Assembly (NCBI RefSeq): GCF_958439165.1
Contig: NZ_OY288133.1
Span: forward strand, 26,069-90,068
Direction: 5' to 3'
Source of the DNA: an uncultured Hydrogenophaga sp.
GTDB taxonomy: Bacteria > Pseudomonadota > Gammaproteobacteria > Burkholderiales > Burkholderiaceae_C
DNA length: 64,000 bases
A model generated the notes under the pieces. The model had not been told where the DNA came from. It saw only the letters and a program-made list of their open reading frames with translations, and ran no database searches. Below, piece by piece: positions 51,600 to 60,916 of this stretch. Positions within the stretch are counted from its first letter, which is position 1. Each line of letters opens with the position of its first letter. Both the position numbers and the translations under genes were made by a program.

Positions 51600-52796
51600 T
51601 CAGGCTTTGGCCGGCTGTGCCGCTTCGGCAGCCGCCTTGGCGGTGCGCTGGGCGGGGATCTTGCCGGCCTGGATGTCGTTGTACCAAAGCTCGTGGTGTT
51701 CCTTGGCCCAGGTCTCGTCCACGTAGCCGGTCTTCATGGCCTTGTAGGCGCCGGACATGCCGACCGTGCCCATGTAGATGTGACCCATGAACATGGCCAT
51801 CATCAGCACGGTGGCAACGCCGTGGAACATGTGGGCGACCTGCATGTTGGCGCGGGTGTACTCGACGCCCGGGACGATCTTGTCCAGGAACACGCCGGAA
51901 GCCACCACGATGATGCCCAGGAAAAACACGCCGCCCCAGAAGACGATCTTCTCGCCGGCATTGAACCGGTGCGAAGGCACTTCCTGGCCGCCGAACATGC
52001 CGCCGGCCTTGACGATCCAGCGGATGTCTTCCTTGCTCGGCCAGTTGTCCTTGAGGAAGGTGAAGAACACCACCGCCAGGGACACTGCGAAGACCGGACC
52101 CACGAAGTTGTGGATGTTCTTCAGTGCGTAGGTCAGCCAGCCGAACAGCGTGGAGCCAAGGACCGGCAGCAGGAAGAACTTGCCGAACGCCATCACGATG
52201 CCGGAGATGGCCAGCGCCACGAAGGCAATCGCGTTGACCCAGTGGGCAGCGCGTTCCACGTAGGTGAACCGCTCGATCACGCGACCGGTTTCCTTGCCGT
52301 GCAGCTGCATCGTGCCCTTGCCGAAATAGAACAGACCCAGCGCCACGGCGGCGATCAGCAGCAGCGAGCCGCCGTAGGGAATGATCCAGTCGTTGCGGAC
52401 CTGACGCCAGGCTTCACCAGCCGTGGTGAAAGCGGAGCCGGGGTACTGGACGAAGCCCTGCACCAGGTTGCCGTACTCGAGGTACGGCAGGCTGGTGGTG
52501 CCGGTCACGCCGCCCTGGCCGAGATCGCGCCACATGGGCGCGTTGTTGCCCGGCTGGACCTGCTTGCGCTCGGCGTTGGTCTGGTTCGCGTAGTTGGGGT
52601 CCTTGTCGGCATCCGGGGCGATCTCGAAGATGTTCGCGCCCTTGATGCCGCCTTGCTGGGCGGGAGCCGGTGCCGCTGCCGGAGCAGCGTCGGCCGGATC
52701 CACCTTCAGCGTCTGGGCCGATGCGCTGCCGGCGCCGAGCACCAGCGCAGACGCCACCAGCAGGGACCGCCAGAGGGAGGTCATGGAGATGGACAT
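51600..52796 (-). CDS. formate dehydrogenase gamma (cytochrome b) subunit
   Basis: A 398-residue membrane subunit that passes electrons from the catalytic arm to quinone. The last 250 residues contain four helices with haem-ligating His candidates (RAAHWVNAIAF, KNIHNFVGPVF, VAHMFHGVATV), as in FdoI/FdnI. A cleaved signal peptide (ending ASAQT) and about 110 residues of periplasmic N-terminal extension, plus an extra helix, precede them, making it longer than the usual 210-220. Start at 52796 or the second Met at 52784. Confidence 0.92.
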   Translation of the reverse strand: MSISMTSLWRSLLVASALVLGAGSASAQTLKVDPADAAPAAAPAPAQQGGIKGANIFEIAPDADKDPNYANQTNAERKQVQPGNNAPMWRDLGQGGVTGTTSLPYLEYGNLVQGFVQYPGSAFTTAGEAWRQVRNDWIIPYGGSLLLIAAVALGLFYFGKGTMQLHGKETGRVIERFTYVERAAHWVNAIAFVALAISGIVMAFGKFFLLPVLGSTLFGWLTYALKNIHNFVGPVFAVSLAVVFFTFLKDNWPSKEDIRWIVKAGGMFGGQEVPSHRFNAGEKIVFWGGVFFLGIIVVASGVFLDKIVPGVEYTRANMQVAHMFHGVATVLMMAMFMGHIYMGTVGMSGAYKAMKTGYVDETWAKEHHELWYNDIQAGKIPAQRTAKAAAEAAQPAKA

Positions 52797-52806
52797 GGAA
52801 AGGACC

Positions 52807-53061
52807 TTATTTGGGCTGGGCGCCGACGCGGGCGTAGTCGTTCTGGCCGTACTGGGCACGGGCCTTGAGCTGCTGTTCCCAGCTGGTCTTGTCGCCGGTG
52901 GTCCAGCCGCCCTGGGCGTACTGGCTCTTGCCGACGCCGGTGTAGGGCGCGCCGTCCTGCTTGACGCCGGAGCCGGAGATTTCCTGCGGTGCATCGCCGC
53001 AGCCAGCCAGGACCAGGAGGGCAGCCAGCGCCGCCGAGGTGAGGGTCAGGCGCTTGATCAC
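52807..53061 (-). CDS. small lipoprotein of the formate dehydrogenase operon
   Basis: An 84-residue lipoprotein: lipobox LAGC at about 18-21, then a short hydrophilic region rich in Gly, Gln and Lys (SQYAQGGWTTGDKTSW). The start is GTG overlapping the beta-subunit stop (GTGA). It lies between the beta and gamma genes, so it is probably a structural or assembly part of the enzyme. No motif is recognisable. Confidence 0.8.
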   Translation of the reverse strand: MIKRLTLTSAALAALLVLAGCGDAPQEISGSGVKQDGAPYTGVGKSQYAQGGWTTGDKTSWEQQLKARAQYGQNDYARVGAQPK

Positions 53062-53660
53062 GATTTCTGTCCTTGTGCGGTGCCGTAGGCGGTGCCCCAG
53101 CCCCAGACCTCGGCACCCTTGCCGCGGGTCAGGACACGGGTGCGGAAGATGTCGGCCACCACGTCGCCGTCACCGGCGAGCAGGGCCTTGGTCGAGCACA
53201 TCTCGGCACAGGCCGGGAGCTTGCCCTCGGCCAGGCGGTTGCGACCGTACTTCTCGAACTCGCTCTGGCTGCCGTGGGCCTCGGGGCCGCCGGCGCAGAA
53301 GGTGCACTTGTCCATCTTGCCGCGCACACCGAAGGTGCCTTGCGACGGGAACTGGGGTGCGCCGAAGGGGCAGGCATACGAGCAGTAGCCGCAGCCGATG
53401 CAGACGTCCTTGTCGTGCAGCACCACACCTTCGTCGGTGCGGTAGAAGCAGTTCACCGGGCAGACGGCCATGCAGGGTGCGTCGCTGCAGTGCATGCAGG
53501 CCACCGAGATGGATTTCTCGCCGGGGACGCCGTCGTTCAGGGTGATGACCCGGCGGCGGTTCACGCCCCAGGGCACTTCGTGCTCGTTCTTGCAGGCGGT
53601 GACGCAGCCGTTGCACTCGATGCAGCGCTCGGCGTCACAGATGAATTTCATTCGTGCCAT
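53058..53660 (-). CDS. formate dehydrogenase beta (four-cluster ferredoxin) subunit
   Basis: A 200-residue electron-transfer subunit with four [4Fe-4S] motifs: CIECNGCVTAC, CMHCSDAPCMAVCP, CIGCGYCSYACP and CTFC...CAEMC. No own signal peptide, as expected for export together with the Tat-signal alpha subunit. AGGAGA precedes the start. It bridges the molybdenum/tungsten subunit and the membrane gamma subunit. Confidence 0.95.
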   Translation of the reverse strand: MARMKFICDAERCIECNGCVTACKNEHEVPWGVNRRRVITLNDGVPGEKSISVACMHCSDAPCMAVCPVNCFYRTDEGVVLHDKDVCIGCGYCSYACPFGAPQFPSQGTFGVRGKMDKCTFCAGGPEAHGSQSEFEKYGRNRLAEGKLPACAEMCSTKALLAGDGDVVADIFRTRVLTRGKGAEVWGWGTAYGTAQGQKS

Positions 53661-53690
53661 GTTGTTCTCCTGTTGCAGTGGGCCGGCCGC

Positions 53691-56660
53691 TTACGCGCGC
53701 TCCACGTTGCAGATCGTGGTCTTGGTTTCCTGCATCATCGTCACGATGTCGTAGCCGTAGGTGGTCGCGGTGTTGATGGCCTCGCCACGCACGATCGGGA
53801 AGGCACCGTCCGGGTAGTAAGGCTTCATGTCCTGGCCCTGCCAGCGACCCGAGAAGTGGAACGGCAGGAACACGGTGTCCGGTCCGACGCGCTCGGTCAC
53901 CAGGGCCTGCACGTTGATGCGGGCACCGGTCGGGGTGGTCACCCACACACGCTCGCCGTTGCGGATGCCGCGCTCGGTGGCGGTGGCCGGGTTCAGCTCG
54001 ACGAACATCTCCTGCTGCAGCTCGGCCAGCCACGGGTTGGAACGGGTCTCTTCGCCGCCGCCCTCGTACTCGACCAGTCGGCCCGAGGTCATCACCAGCG
54101 GGAATTTCTCGTGCATCTTCTCCTCGACGTTCTTCGCCTGCAGCGACTTGTAGAGGATGGGCAGACGCCAGCGGTTCTTCTGGTCGTCGTGGCTGGGGTA
54201 CTTGGCGATCAGGTCGGCGCGGTTGCCGTACACCGGCTCGCGGTGCTGCGGGATCGCGTCGGGGAAGTTCCACACCACGGCACGGGCCTTGGCGTTGCCG
54301 AACGGGTGGCAGCCGTGCTTCATGGCCACACGGATGATCGCGCCGGTCGGGTCGGTCTTCCAGTTCTTGCCCTCAGCCGCCTTCTGCTCGGCTTCGGACA
54401 GGTCGCCCCACCAGCCCAGCTTCTTCAGCAGCACGTGGTCGAACTCGGGATAGCCGGTGGTGATCTCGGCGCCCACGGAGTGCGAGCCGTCTTCGGCCAG
54501 CAGGGTCGCGCCGTTGCGCTCCACGCCGAAGTTGGCGCGGAAGTTGCCGCCGCCGTCCATGACGTGCTTGGAGGTGTCGTACAGGTTCGGAGAGCCCGGG
54601 TGCTTAAGTTCCGGGGTGCCGTAGCAGGGCCACGGCAGACCGAAGTAGTCACCGGACATGTCGTAGCCGGTCTCCTTGTCGACCACCTTGCCTTTGGCCT
54701 TGAGGGTCTTGACGTCGAAGGCACCCATGTTGCGCATGTGGGCCTTCAGGCGCTCCGGGCTCTGGCCGGTGTAGCCGATGGTCCAGACCGACTTGTTGAT
54801 CTCGCGCAGCAGCGATTCGACTTCGGGCTCGTCCATGCCACCCTTGCCCTTGACGAGCTTGGTGTTCTTCATCAGCTCCTGGTCGAAGCCGAGCTTCTGG
54901 GCCAGCTGGTACATGATCATGTGATCGGTACGGCTCTCCCACAGGGGCTCGATCACCTGCTCGCGCCACTGGATGGAGCGGTTGGAGGCGGTGCACGAAC
55001 CGCTGGTCTCGAACTGGGTGGCTGCGGGCAGCAGGTACACCTCGCGGTTCGGGTTCAGGTCTTCGGCCTTGCCCGGCATGGCAGCCATGGAGGCGGTGGC
55101 CGAGGGGTACGGATCGATCACGACCAGCAGGTCGAGCTTGTCCATGGCGCGCTTCATCTCCAGACCACGGGTCTGGGAGTTGGGCGCGTGGCCCCAGAAG
55201 AACACGCCGCGCAGGTTCGGGCCCTGGTCGATGAGTTCGTTGTTCTCCAGCACGCCGTCGATCCAGCGGGAGACGGTGATGCCGGGCTTCTCCATCATGC
55301 CGTCGGCGTACTTCGACTTGATCCAGTCGTAGTCCACACCCCACACGGCGGCGAAGTGCTTCCAGGAACCGGCAGCCAGACCGTAGTAGCCCGGCAGCGA
55401 GTCGGGGTTCGGGCCCACGTCGGTGGCGCCCTGCACGTTGTCGTGGCCACGGAAGATGTTGGTACCGCCACCCGTCTTGCCGATGTTGCCCAGGGCCAGC
55501 TGCAGGATGCACGAGGCACGGACGATGGCGTTGCCGATGGTGTGCTGAGTCTGGCCCATGCACCACACGATGGTGCCGGGGTTGTTCTCGTGCATCATCT
55601 TGGCGATCTTGAAGACCTGCTCTTCCTTCACGCCGCAGGCCTCTTCCACCGCCGCCGGTGTCCACTTGGCCAGGACTTCCTTCTTGACGTCCTCCATGCC
55701 GTAGACACGGTCGTTGATGTACTGCTTGTCTTCCCAGCCGTTCTTGAAGATGTGATAGAGCACACCGAACAGGAACGGGATGTCGGAGCCGGAGCGGATG
55801 CGCACGAACTCGTCGGCCTTGGCGGCGGTGCGGGTGAAGCGCGGGTCCACCACGATCATCTTGCAGCCGTTCTCCTTGGCATGCAGCATGTGCAGCATCG
55901 ACACCGGGTGGGCTTCAGCCGCGTTGGAGCCGATGTAGAGCGCCACCTTGGCGTTCTGCATGTCGTTGTAGGAGTTGGTCATGGCACCGTAACCCCAGGT
56001 GTTGGCAACGCCGGCCACCGTGGTGGAGTGGCAGATGCGGGCCTGGTGGTCGCAGTTGTTGGTGCCCCAGAAGCTGACGAACTTGCGCAGCAGGTAAGCC
56101 TGCTCGTTGTTGTGCTTGGACGAGCCGATGAAGTAGACCGAGTCCGGGCCGCTGGCTTCGCGCAGCGCCTTCATCTTGGCCACGATGCCGGTGTAGGCCT
56201 CGTCCCAGCTGATGCGCTGGTACTTGCCGTTGACCAGCTTCATCGGGTAACGCAGGCGGTATTCGCCGTGGCCGTGCTCGCGCAGGGCAGCACCCTTGGC
56301 GCAGTGGGCGCCCAGGTTGATCGGGGAATCGAACACGGCTTCCTGACGGACCCACACGCCGTTCTCGACGATGGCGTCGGTGGCACAGCCGACCGAGCAG
56401 TGGGTGCAGACGGTGCGGCGGACCTCGATCTTGCCGGTGCCGTCGATGGATTTGCCGCTGGCGGCATGCGACTTCTTCACCAGCGACAGCTGGGTCGCTG
56501 CCAGGCCCACGCCGACGCCTAGGCCCGAGCGGCGCAGGAAGGCGCGGCGATCCATGGTCGGCACGGCAGCCGACAGGCCGCGCTTGAGGTTGTGCACGAA
56601 GGTGGAATGCACGTGGGAAACGTGACCACCCGCAGAGGAATTCTTTTTGGTCAGCAGCAT
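53691..56660 (-). CDS. formate dehydrogenase alpha (catalytic) subunit
   Basis: A 989-residue Mo/W-bis-MGD enzyme oxidising formate to CO2. A twin-arginine signal (DRRAFLRRSGLG, about 37-48) follows an atypical 35-residue lead. The [4Fe-4S] ligands are Cys85, Cys88, Cys92 and Cys120. The metal ligand is Cys210 (RICHSTTV), followed by the catalytic His, where E. coli FdoG has selenocysteine. AGGAGG sits one base from the ATG at 56666 but seven bases from the one at 56660, so the latter is chosen. Upstream lies a Tat peptide gene. Confidence 0.96.
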   Translation of the reverse strand: MLLTKKNSSAGGHVSHVHSTFVHNLKRGLSAAVPTMDRRAFLRRSGLGVGVGLAATQLSLVKKSHAASGKSIDGTGKIEVRRTVCTHCSVGCATDAIVENGVWVRQEAVFDSPINLGAHCAKGAALREHGHGEYRLRYPMKLVNGKYQRISWDEAYTGIVAKMKALREASGPDSVYFIGSSKHNNEQAYLLRKFVSFWGTNNCDHQARICHSTTVAGVANTWGYGAMTNSYNDMQNAKVALYIGSNAAEAHPVSMLHMLHAKENGCKMIVVDPRFTRTAAKADEFVRIRSGSDIPFLFGVLYHIFKNGWEDKQYINDRVYGMEDVKKEVLAKWTPAAVEEACGVKEEQVFKIAKMMHENNPGTIVWCMGQTQHTIGNAIVRASCILQLALGNIGKTGGGTNIFRGHDNVQGATDVGPNPDSLPGYYGLAAGSWKHFAAVWGVDYDWIKSKYADGMMEKPGITVSRWIDGVLENNELIDQGPNLRGVFFWGHAPNSQTRGLEMKRAMDKLDLLVVIDPYPSATASMAAMPGKAEDLNPNREVYLLPAATQFETSGSCTASNRSIQWREQVIEPLWESRTDHMIMYQLAQKLGFDQELMKNTKLVKGKGGMDEPEVESLLREINKSVWTIGYTGQSPERLKAHMRNMGAFDVKTLKAKGKVVDKETGYDMSGDYFGLPWPCYGTPELKHPGSPNLYDTSKHVMDGGGNFRANFGVERNGATLLAEDGSHSVGAEITTGYPEFDHVLLKKLGWWGDLSEAEQKAAEGKNWKTDPTGAIIRVAMKHGCHPFGNAKARAVVWNFPDAIPQHREPVYGNRADLIAKYPSHDDQKNRWRLPILYKSLQAKNVEEKMHEKFPLVMTSGRLVEYEGGGEETRSNPWLAELQQEMFVELNPATATERGIRNGERVWVTTPTGARINVQALVTERVGPDTVFLPFHFSGRWQGQDMKPYYPDGAFPIVRGEAINTATTYGYDIVTMMQETKTTICNVERA

Positions 56661-56764
56661 TTTCATGCCTCCTGATGGGCTGTCATGGCGGCCGGCAGAG
56701 CGGCGTTCGTGTCAGCGGATGCGGTTCGTGGGGACGGAAAAACGGGGACCCGACCGGGAAACGG

Positions 56765-56989
56765 TCAGATGCGGGTGGTCTGGTAGTACTGCTTGACGTG
56801 GGCCGTCAGGCTGTAGCCGCCACCCTTGACGGGCGCAGGCTTGACTTCGGCAGCAGGCGCCTCTTCGGCCACGCGGGGCAGCACGGTGGCGGCAGCGGCC
56901 AGGGCACCGACGGTGGTGGCGCCGGCAAACAGGGTGCGGCGGCTCAGGCGCGAGGTGCCTTCACCGTCGGGGCGGGGGGACTTGGTCAT
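56765..56989 (-). CDS. formate dehydrogenase region Tat-target peptide
   Basis: A 74-residue peptide with a twin-arginine motif SRRTLFAGA and a hydrophobic stretch (ATTVGALAAAATVLP), followed by a short tail ending YYQTTRI. This matches the small TIGR02811-like Tat proteins seen in front of formate dehydrogenase genes. The start at 56989 has GGAGAC upstream; the in-frame upstream extension is not used. It is the first gene after the sigma-54 promoter. Its role is not known, perhaps export or maturation. Confidence 0.85.
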   Translation of the reverse strand: MTKSPRPDGEGTSRLSRRTLFAGATTVGALAAAATVLPRVAEEAPAAEVKPAPVKGGGYSLTAHVKQYYQTTRI

Positions 56990-57173
56990 GCATGTCTCCA
57001 GGTTGAACTCGGGCACCCGAATGGACATGCGGGTGCCGTGCATAGGGTGGGAATCTAACGCCCGCTTGAACGCCGTGCAACAGCGCTCACCCTCGGAAGG
57101 CCGGTGTCGCGCGTGGGACCCGACCCCGTCGCGCCGGACCGGGGAGCCCGGAGGTGAAGTGCGCCCCGCGCTT

Positions 57174-57189
57174 AGCCAGATTCGTGCCA
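57174..57189 (-). promoter_or_regulatory. sigma-54 promoter of the formate dehydrogenase operon
   Basis: TGGCAC-N5-TGGCT (minus strand) has the full -24 hexamer and the -12 GC with correct spacing; only one mismatch in TTGCT. It points to the Tat peptide and fdh genes, about 185 bases before the first start codon. The divergent regulator gene has the GAFTGA loop for sigma-54 contact. Confidence 0.72.
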
Positions 57190-57284
57190 GATTGCTCGAG
57201 CTGCCACATCAGGTCACAAAGTCCACAAGGGCTTCACGAAAGCGGTGTTCTGTAGAAGAAAAGACCGTCAGCACCCGAGGAAAG

Positions 57285-57321
57285 ATGACAGACTGTCATG
57301 AAGGCTGCGACAACTTGTCGC
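57285..57321. promoter_or_regulatory. tandem palindromes, likely enhancer for the sigma-54 regulator
   Basis: Two perfect 15-base palindromes, ATGACAGACTGTCAT (57285-57299) and GCGACAACTTGTCGC (57307-57321), have centres 22 bases apart, about two helical turns, and share GACA/TGTC half-sites. They lie roughly 115 bases upstream of the -24 element, a usual enhancer position. The rest of the 369-base gap (57044-57412) shows no gene. Confidence 0.7.
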
Positions 57322-57412
57322 AACCTTCCCCATCGGCAAGAGCCCGCACCACCGTCGGATTTGCGCCAATTCCCGAGCGATTTTGTGGGTCTCGTTCGTA
57401 GAATCGCGCCCC

Positions 57413-58786
57413 GTGAACGACACCCCTTTGACCCCCCCGCACGATCGACAGCTGGAAGGTTGGCCCGACTGGTCGATCCTGGTGGTGGACGACGAGCCCG
57501 GCATGCTGAGCTTTCTGGTCAAGACGCTGGCGCCGCGCTGCCACTTCGTCATGAACGCCAGCACCGCCGAAGAGGGTGCGCAGTGGCTGCGTGGCCACCA
57601 CGTCGATCTGATCATTCTGGACATCTCGCTGCCCGGCAAGAACGGCGTGACCTGGCTCAAGGAGCTGCGCGAGCACGGGTACACCGGCGAGGTGATCCTC
57701 ATCACCGCCTTTGCCGATCTGGACACCGCCATCGAAGCCCTGCGGGCCGGTGCTTCCGATTTCATATTGAAGCCGTTCCGGGTGCCGCAGATCCTGAATG
57801 CGGTGAAGCAGTGCCACGAACGCGCCCAGCTGCGCCGCGAGAACTTCGTGCTGCGCAGGGCCGTGGCCCACAGCCCGGGTCAGGGTCCGGGGCTGATCGG
57901 CGCGTCGGACCGCATGCAACGGCTGCGCGACTGGATCGACCGGGTGGCCGCTGTGGACAGCACGGTGCTGCTGCAGGGCGAGTCGGGCACCGGCAAGGAG
58001 CTGGTGGCGCGCGAGCTGCACGCCCGCAGCGCACGGGCAACCGGTCCGTTCGTGCCGGTCAATTGCGCCAGCGTCTCGCCCGACCTGATCGAAAGCGAAC
58101 TGTTCGGACACGCCAAGGGCGCCTTCACCGGCGCTGCGCGTGCCCGCGACGGCCTGTTCCATTACGCCCAGGGTGGCACGCTGTTCCTGGACGAGGTGGC
58201 TGAGCTGCCCCTGTCCATCCAGGCCACGCTGCTGCGTGCCATCGAGGATCTGAAGATACGGCCGGTGGGCAGCGAACAGCTGGTGCCCCTGAACCTGCGG
58301 GTGGTGGCGGCCACCAACCGACAGCTGCAGGACGAGGTGGCTGCCGGCCGCTTCCGCAAGGACCTCTACTTCCGCCTGCAGGTGATGGACCTGGCCCTGC
58401 CCGCGCTGCGCGACCACAAGGACGACATTCCCGCACTGGTCGCGCACTTCAATGCGCTGCTGGCGCCCACGCTGGGGGTCGAGCCCTTGCAGGTCAGCCC
58501 CGAAGAGATGGCCTTTCTGCAGCAGTACGACTGGCCGGGCAATGTGCGCGAACTGCGCAACCTGATCGAACGCTCGCTCATCCTCGGTTCGCTGAACGTC
58601 TCTGCCCTGTACCCCGGGCAGCCACCCGCCAGCCCGCGCCAGGTGACCGATCTGCACACCCTGGAAAAGCTGCACATCCAGTCGGTGCTGGATTCGGTGC
58701 AGGGCGACAAGACCCGCGCGGCCGAGCTGCTGGGCGTGTCCCGCCGCACGCTGGAACGCCGCGTGGCCGAGTGGGGATCGGCATGA
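57413..58786 (+). CDS. NtrC-family sigma-54 response regulator
   Basis: A 457-residue response regulator: receiver domain with phospho-acceptor Asp70 (LIILDISLPG) after VVDDEP, AAA+ domain with Walker A GESGTGKE, the sigma-54-contacting GAFTGA and Walker B GGTLFLDEV, and a Fis-type helix-turn-helix (KTRAAELLGVSRRTLERRVAEWG) at the end. GTG at 57413 is taken as start; the upstream TTG frame runs into the control region. It should activate the divergent fdh promoter and perhaps its own genes. The paired kinase follows. Confidence 0.93.
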   Translation: MNDTPLTPPHDRQLEGWPDWSILVVDDEPGMLSFLVKTLAPRCHFVMNASTAEEGAQWLRGHHVDLIILDISLPGKNGVTWLKELREHGYTGEVILITAFADLDTAIEALRAGASDFILKPFRVPQILNAVKQCHERAQLRRENFVLRRAVAHSPGQGPGLIGASDRMQRLRDWIDRVAAVDSTVLLQGESGTGKELVARELHARSARATGPFVPVNCASVSPDLIESELFGHAKGAFTGAARARDGLFHYAQGGTLFLDEVAELPLSIQATLLRAIEDLKIRPVGSEQLVPLNLRVVAATNRQLQDEVAAGRFRKDLYFRLQVMDLALPALRDHKDDIPALVAHFNALLAPTLGVEPLQVSPEEMAFLQQYDWPGNVRELRNLIERSLILGSLNVSALYPGQPPASPRQVTDLHTLEKLHIQSVLDSVQGDKTRAAELLGVSRRTLERRVAEWGSA

Positions 58787-58808
58787 AGAACGCTTGCGCG
58801 GTGCGCGC

Positions 58809-60911
58809 ATGAGCCCGTTGCGGACGCCTGGCTGGCTGGCCGGGTCGGTGCGCAACAAGCTGCTGGCCATGGCGCTGCTGCCGCTGCTGGTGGCGTTCCC
58901 GCTGCTGGTGCTGGTGCTCCTGGCCTGGAGCAACACCGCCTACGACCGCCTGCTCATCACCAAGGTGCGCAGCGACCTGGCGGTGGCCAACGGCTACTTC
59001 CAGCAGGTGCTGGCCGAGGTCGGCTCGGGCACCCGGGGTGTGGCCGGATCACGCGCCCTGGCCGACGTGCTGCGTTCCACCGGCCCGGGCCAGCGGCGGA
59101 TGCTGGAACAGCAGCTGGCGGTGGACCGCGAGCTGCTGCAGCTCGACTTCCTGGCGCTCTACGACCCGGAAGGCCGCCCGCTGGCGCGTGCCCTGCCCTC
59201 CGGTCTGAGCAGCGCAGACGCCGACACCACGCAGGCCGCCATGCCGGCCGCCGTGCAGGCCGCGGTGGATCGCAGCGGCAACCTCAAGCAGGGCCGCCTG
59301 CTGCTGCTCGAAGCCCTGGAGCTGCAGGCCCTGGCGCCGCACCTGATGCAGCAGGTCAACATACCGCTGGTGCCGACCCGCAACGCCGCACCCACTGCGC
59401 GCGACACCGAGACCCGCGCCATGGTGGTGCTCTCGGCACTGCCGGTGCGCGATGCGCAGGGCCGGACCGTGGCACTGGTGGTCGGGGGTCTGCTGCTCAA
59501 CCAGAACCTGGACTTCATCGATCACATCAACCGCATCGTCTATCCGGAAGACGCGCTGCCCTTCGAGAGCCGGGGCACGGCCACGCTGTTCCTGGACGAT
59601 GTGCGCATCACCACCAACGTACGGCTGTTCCAGGACCGGCGGGCCATCGGCACGCGGGTCTCGCAGACGGTGCGCGAGACAGTGCTGGCCGAGGGCCGCA
59701 CCTGGCTGGACCGGGCCTTCGTGGTGAACGACTGGTATGTGTCGGCCTACGACCCGCTGATCGACGCGCAGGGGCGGCGCATCGGCATGCTGTATGTGGG
59801 CTTCACCGAGGCACCGTTCACGCTGCTGAAGTACGCCATGCTGGGCGTGATCGGCCTGATCTTCCTGGGCGTGATGGCCATGTCGGCCTGGTTCTCGCTG
59901 CGCTGGGCGCGCAGCATCTTCCAGCCGGTGGAGCAGATGAACCGGACCATGCAGCGCATCGAGGACGGTCAGGCCGGCGCGCGTGTGGGGCCGCTGGCTG
60001 CGCGCGACGAACTGGGCGCACTGGCCGGCCACCTGGACGAACTGCTGGATGCCATCGAGGACAAGACCGCAGCTCTGCAGCGCTGGGCCGACGAGCTGGA
60101 CCGCAAGGTGGCCGCCCGGACCGAGGAACTGCAGGCCAGCAACGCCTCGCTCCAGCTGGCCCAGGCCCAGCTGGTCAAAAGCGAGAAGCTGGCGGCCATC
60201 GGCCAGCTCACGGCCAGCATCGCGCACGAGATCAACAACCCGATCGCCGTGATGCAGGGCAACCTCGACCTCATGCGCGAGACCCTGGGACCGCAGGCCG
60301 ATGCCGTGAAGGAGGAGCTGGTCCTGCTGGACCAGCAGGTGGAGCGCATGCGCATCATCGTGACGCAGCTGCTGCAGTACGCGCGGCCGACCGAATTCGG
60401 CGGCTATGTGAATGCCCTGGAACTCGACCGCACCGTGGCCGACTGCCTGGTGCTGGTGGCACACCTGCTGTCGCAGACCCGCATCGTGGTCGAACGCGAC
60501 CTGCAGGCCACGAAGCCGGTCGGCATGAACCGGCAGGAGCTGCAGCAGGTGGTCATCAACCTGCTGATCAATGCCATCCAGGCCATGCCCGAGGGCGGCA
60601 CGCTGACCCTGGTCACGCGCGACAACGACGACGGATCAGGCGCGAGCCTGTGGGTGAAGGACCAGGGGCCGGGCCTGTCCGACGCCGCGCTGCAGCGGCT
60701 GTTCCGCCCCTTCTTCACGACCAAGAACGACGGCAACGGCCTGGGGTTGTGGATCAGCCAGGGGCTGGTCGAACGGTACGGCGGCAGCATCCGCGCCGGC
60801 AACCGGGAAGACGCCCGCGGTGCCTGGTTCTGCGTGCGCCTGTTCACCGAGCCGGTGACCTCGGCACCGGTCGACACCGGCAACGGCCGCCCCGGCCTGC
60901 TGGCCGGCTGA
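58809..60911 (+). CDS. membrane sensor histidine kinase
   Basis: A 700-residue sensor kinase. A first helix (LLAMALLPLLVAFPLLVLVLLAW) at about 15-40, a long periplasmic Cache-like sensing domain to about 340, a second helix (GVIGLIFLGVMAMSAWFS), a HAMP segment, then the H-box ASIAHEINNPIAV and an ATP-binding domain with DQGPGL and GNGLGLW. The periplasmic signal is unknown, but formate, or oxygen/redox state in that compartment, would fit. It directly follows its response-regulator gene. Confidence 0.92.
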   Translation: MSPLRTPGWLAGSVRNKLLAMALLPLLVAFPLLVLVLLAWSNTAYDRLLITKVRSDLAVANGYFQQVLAEVGSGTRGVAGSRALADVLRSTGPGQRRMLEQQLAVDRELLQLDFLALYDPEGRPLARALPSGLSSADADTTQAAMPAAVQAAVDRSGNLKQGRLLLLEALELQALAPHLMQQVNIPLVPTRNAAPTARDTETRAMVVLSALPVRDAQGRTVALVVGGLLLNQNLDFIDHINRIVYPEDALPFESRGTATLFLDDVRITTNVRLFQDRRAIGTRVSQTVRETVLAEGRTWLDRAFVVNDWYVSAYDPLIDAQGRRIGMLYVGFTEAPFTLLKYAMLGVIGLIFLGVMAMSAWFSLRWARSIFQPVEQMNRTMQRIEDGQAGARVGPLAARDELGALAGHLDELLDAIEDKTAALQRWADELDRKVAARTEELQASNASLQLAQAQLVKSEKLAAIGQLTASIAHEINNPIAVMQGNLDLMRETLGPQADAVKEELVLLDQQVERMRIIVTQLLQYARPTEFGGYVNALELDRTVADCLVLVAHLLSQTRIVVERDLQATKPVGMNRQELQQVVINLLINAIQAMPEGGTLTLVTRDNDDGSGASLWVKDQGPGLSDAALQRLFRPFFTTKNDGNGLGLWISQGLVERYGGSIRAGNREDARGAWFCVRLFTEPVTSAPVDTGNGRPGLLAG

Positions 60912-60916
60912 GGGCC

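Noticed and set aside
53073..56522. 1149-residue open frame on the plus strand
   Set aside because: Mirror frame of the formate dehydrogenase alpha and beta genes; low-complexity Val/His/Gly composition and no ribosome site.
57182..57199. Sigma-54 promoter on the plus strand toward the response regulator
   Set aside because: GTGCCAGATTGC resembles parts of the motif, but the GG-N10-GC spacing is satisfied only on the minus strand.
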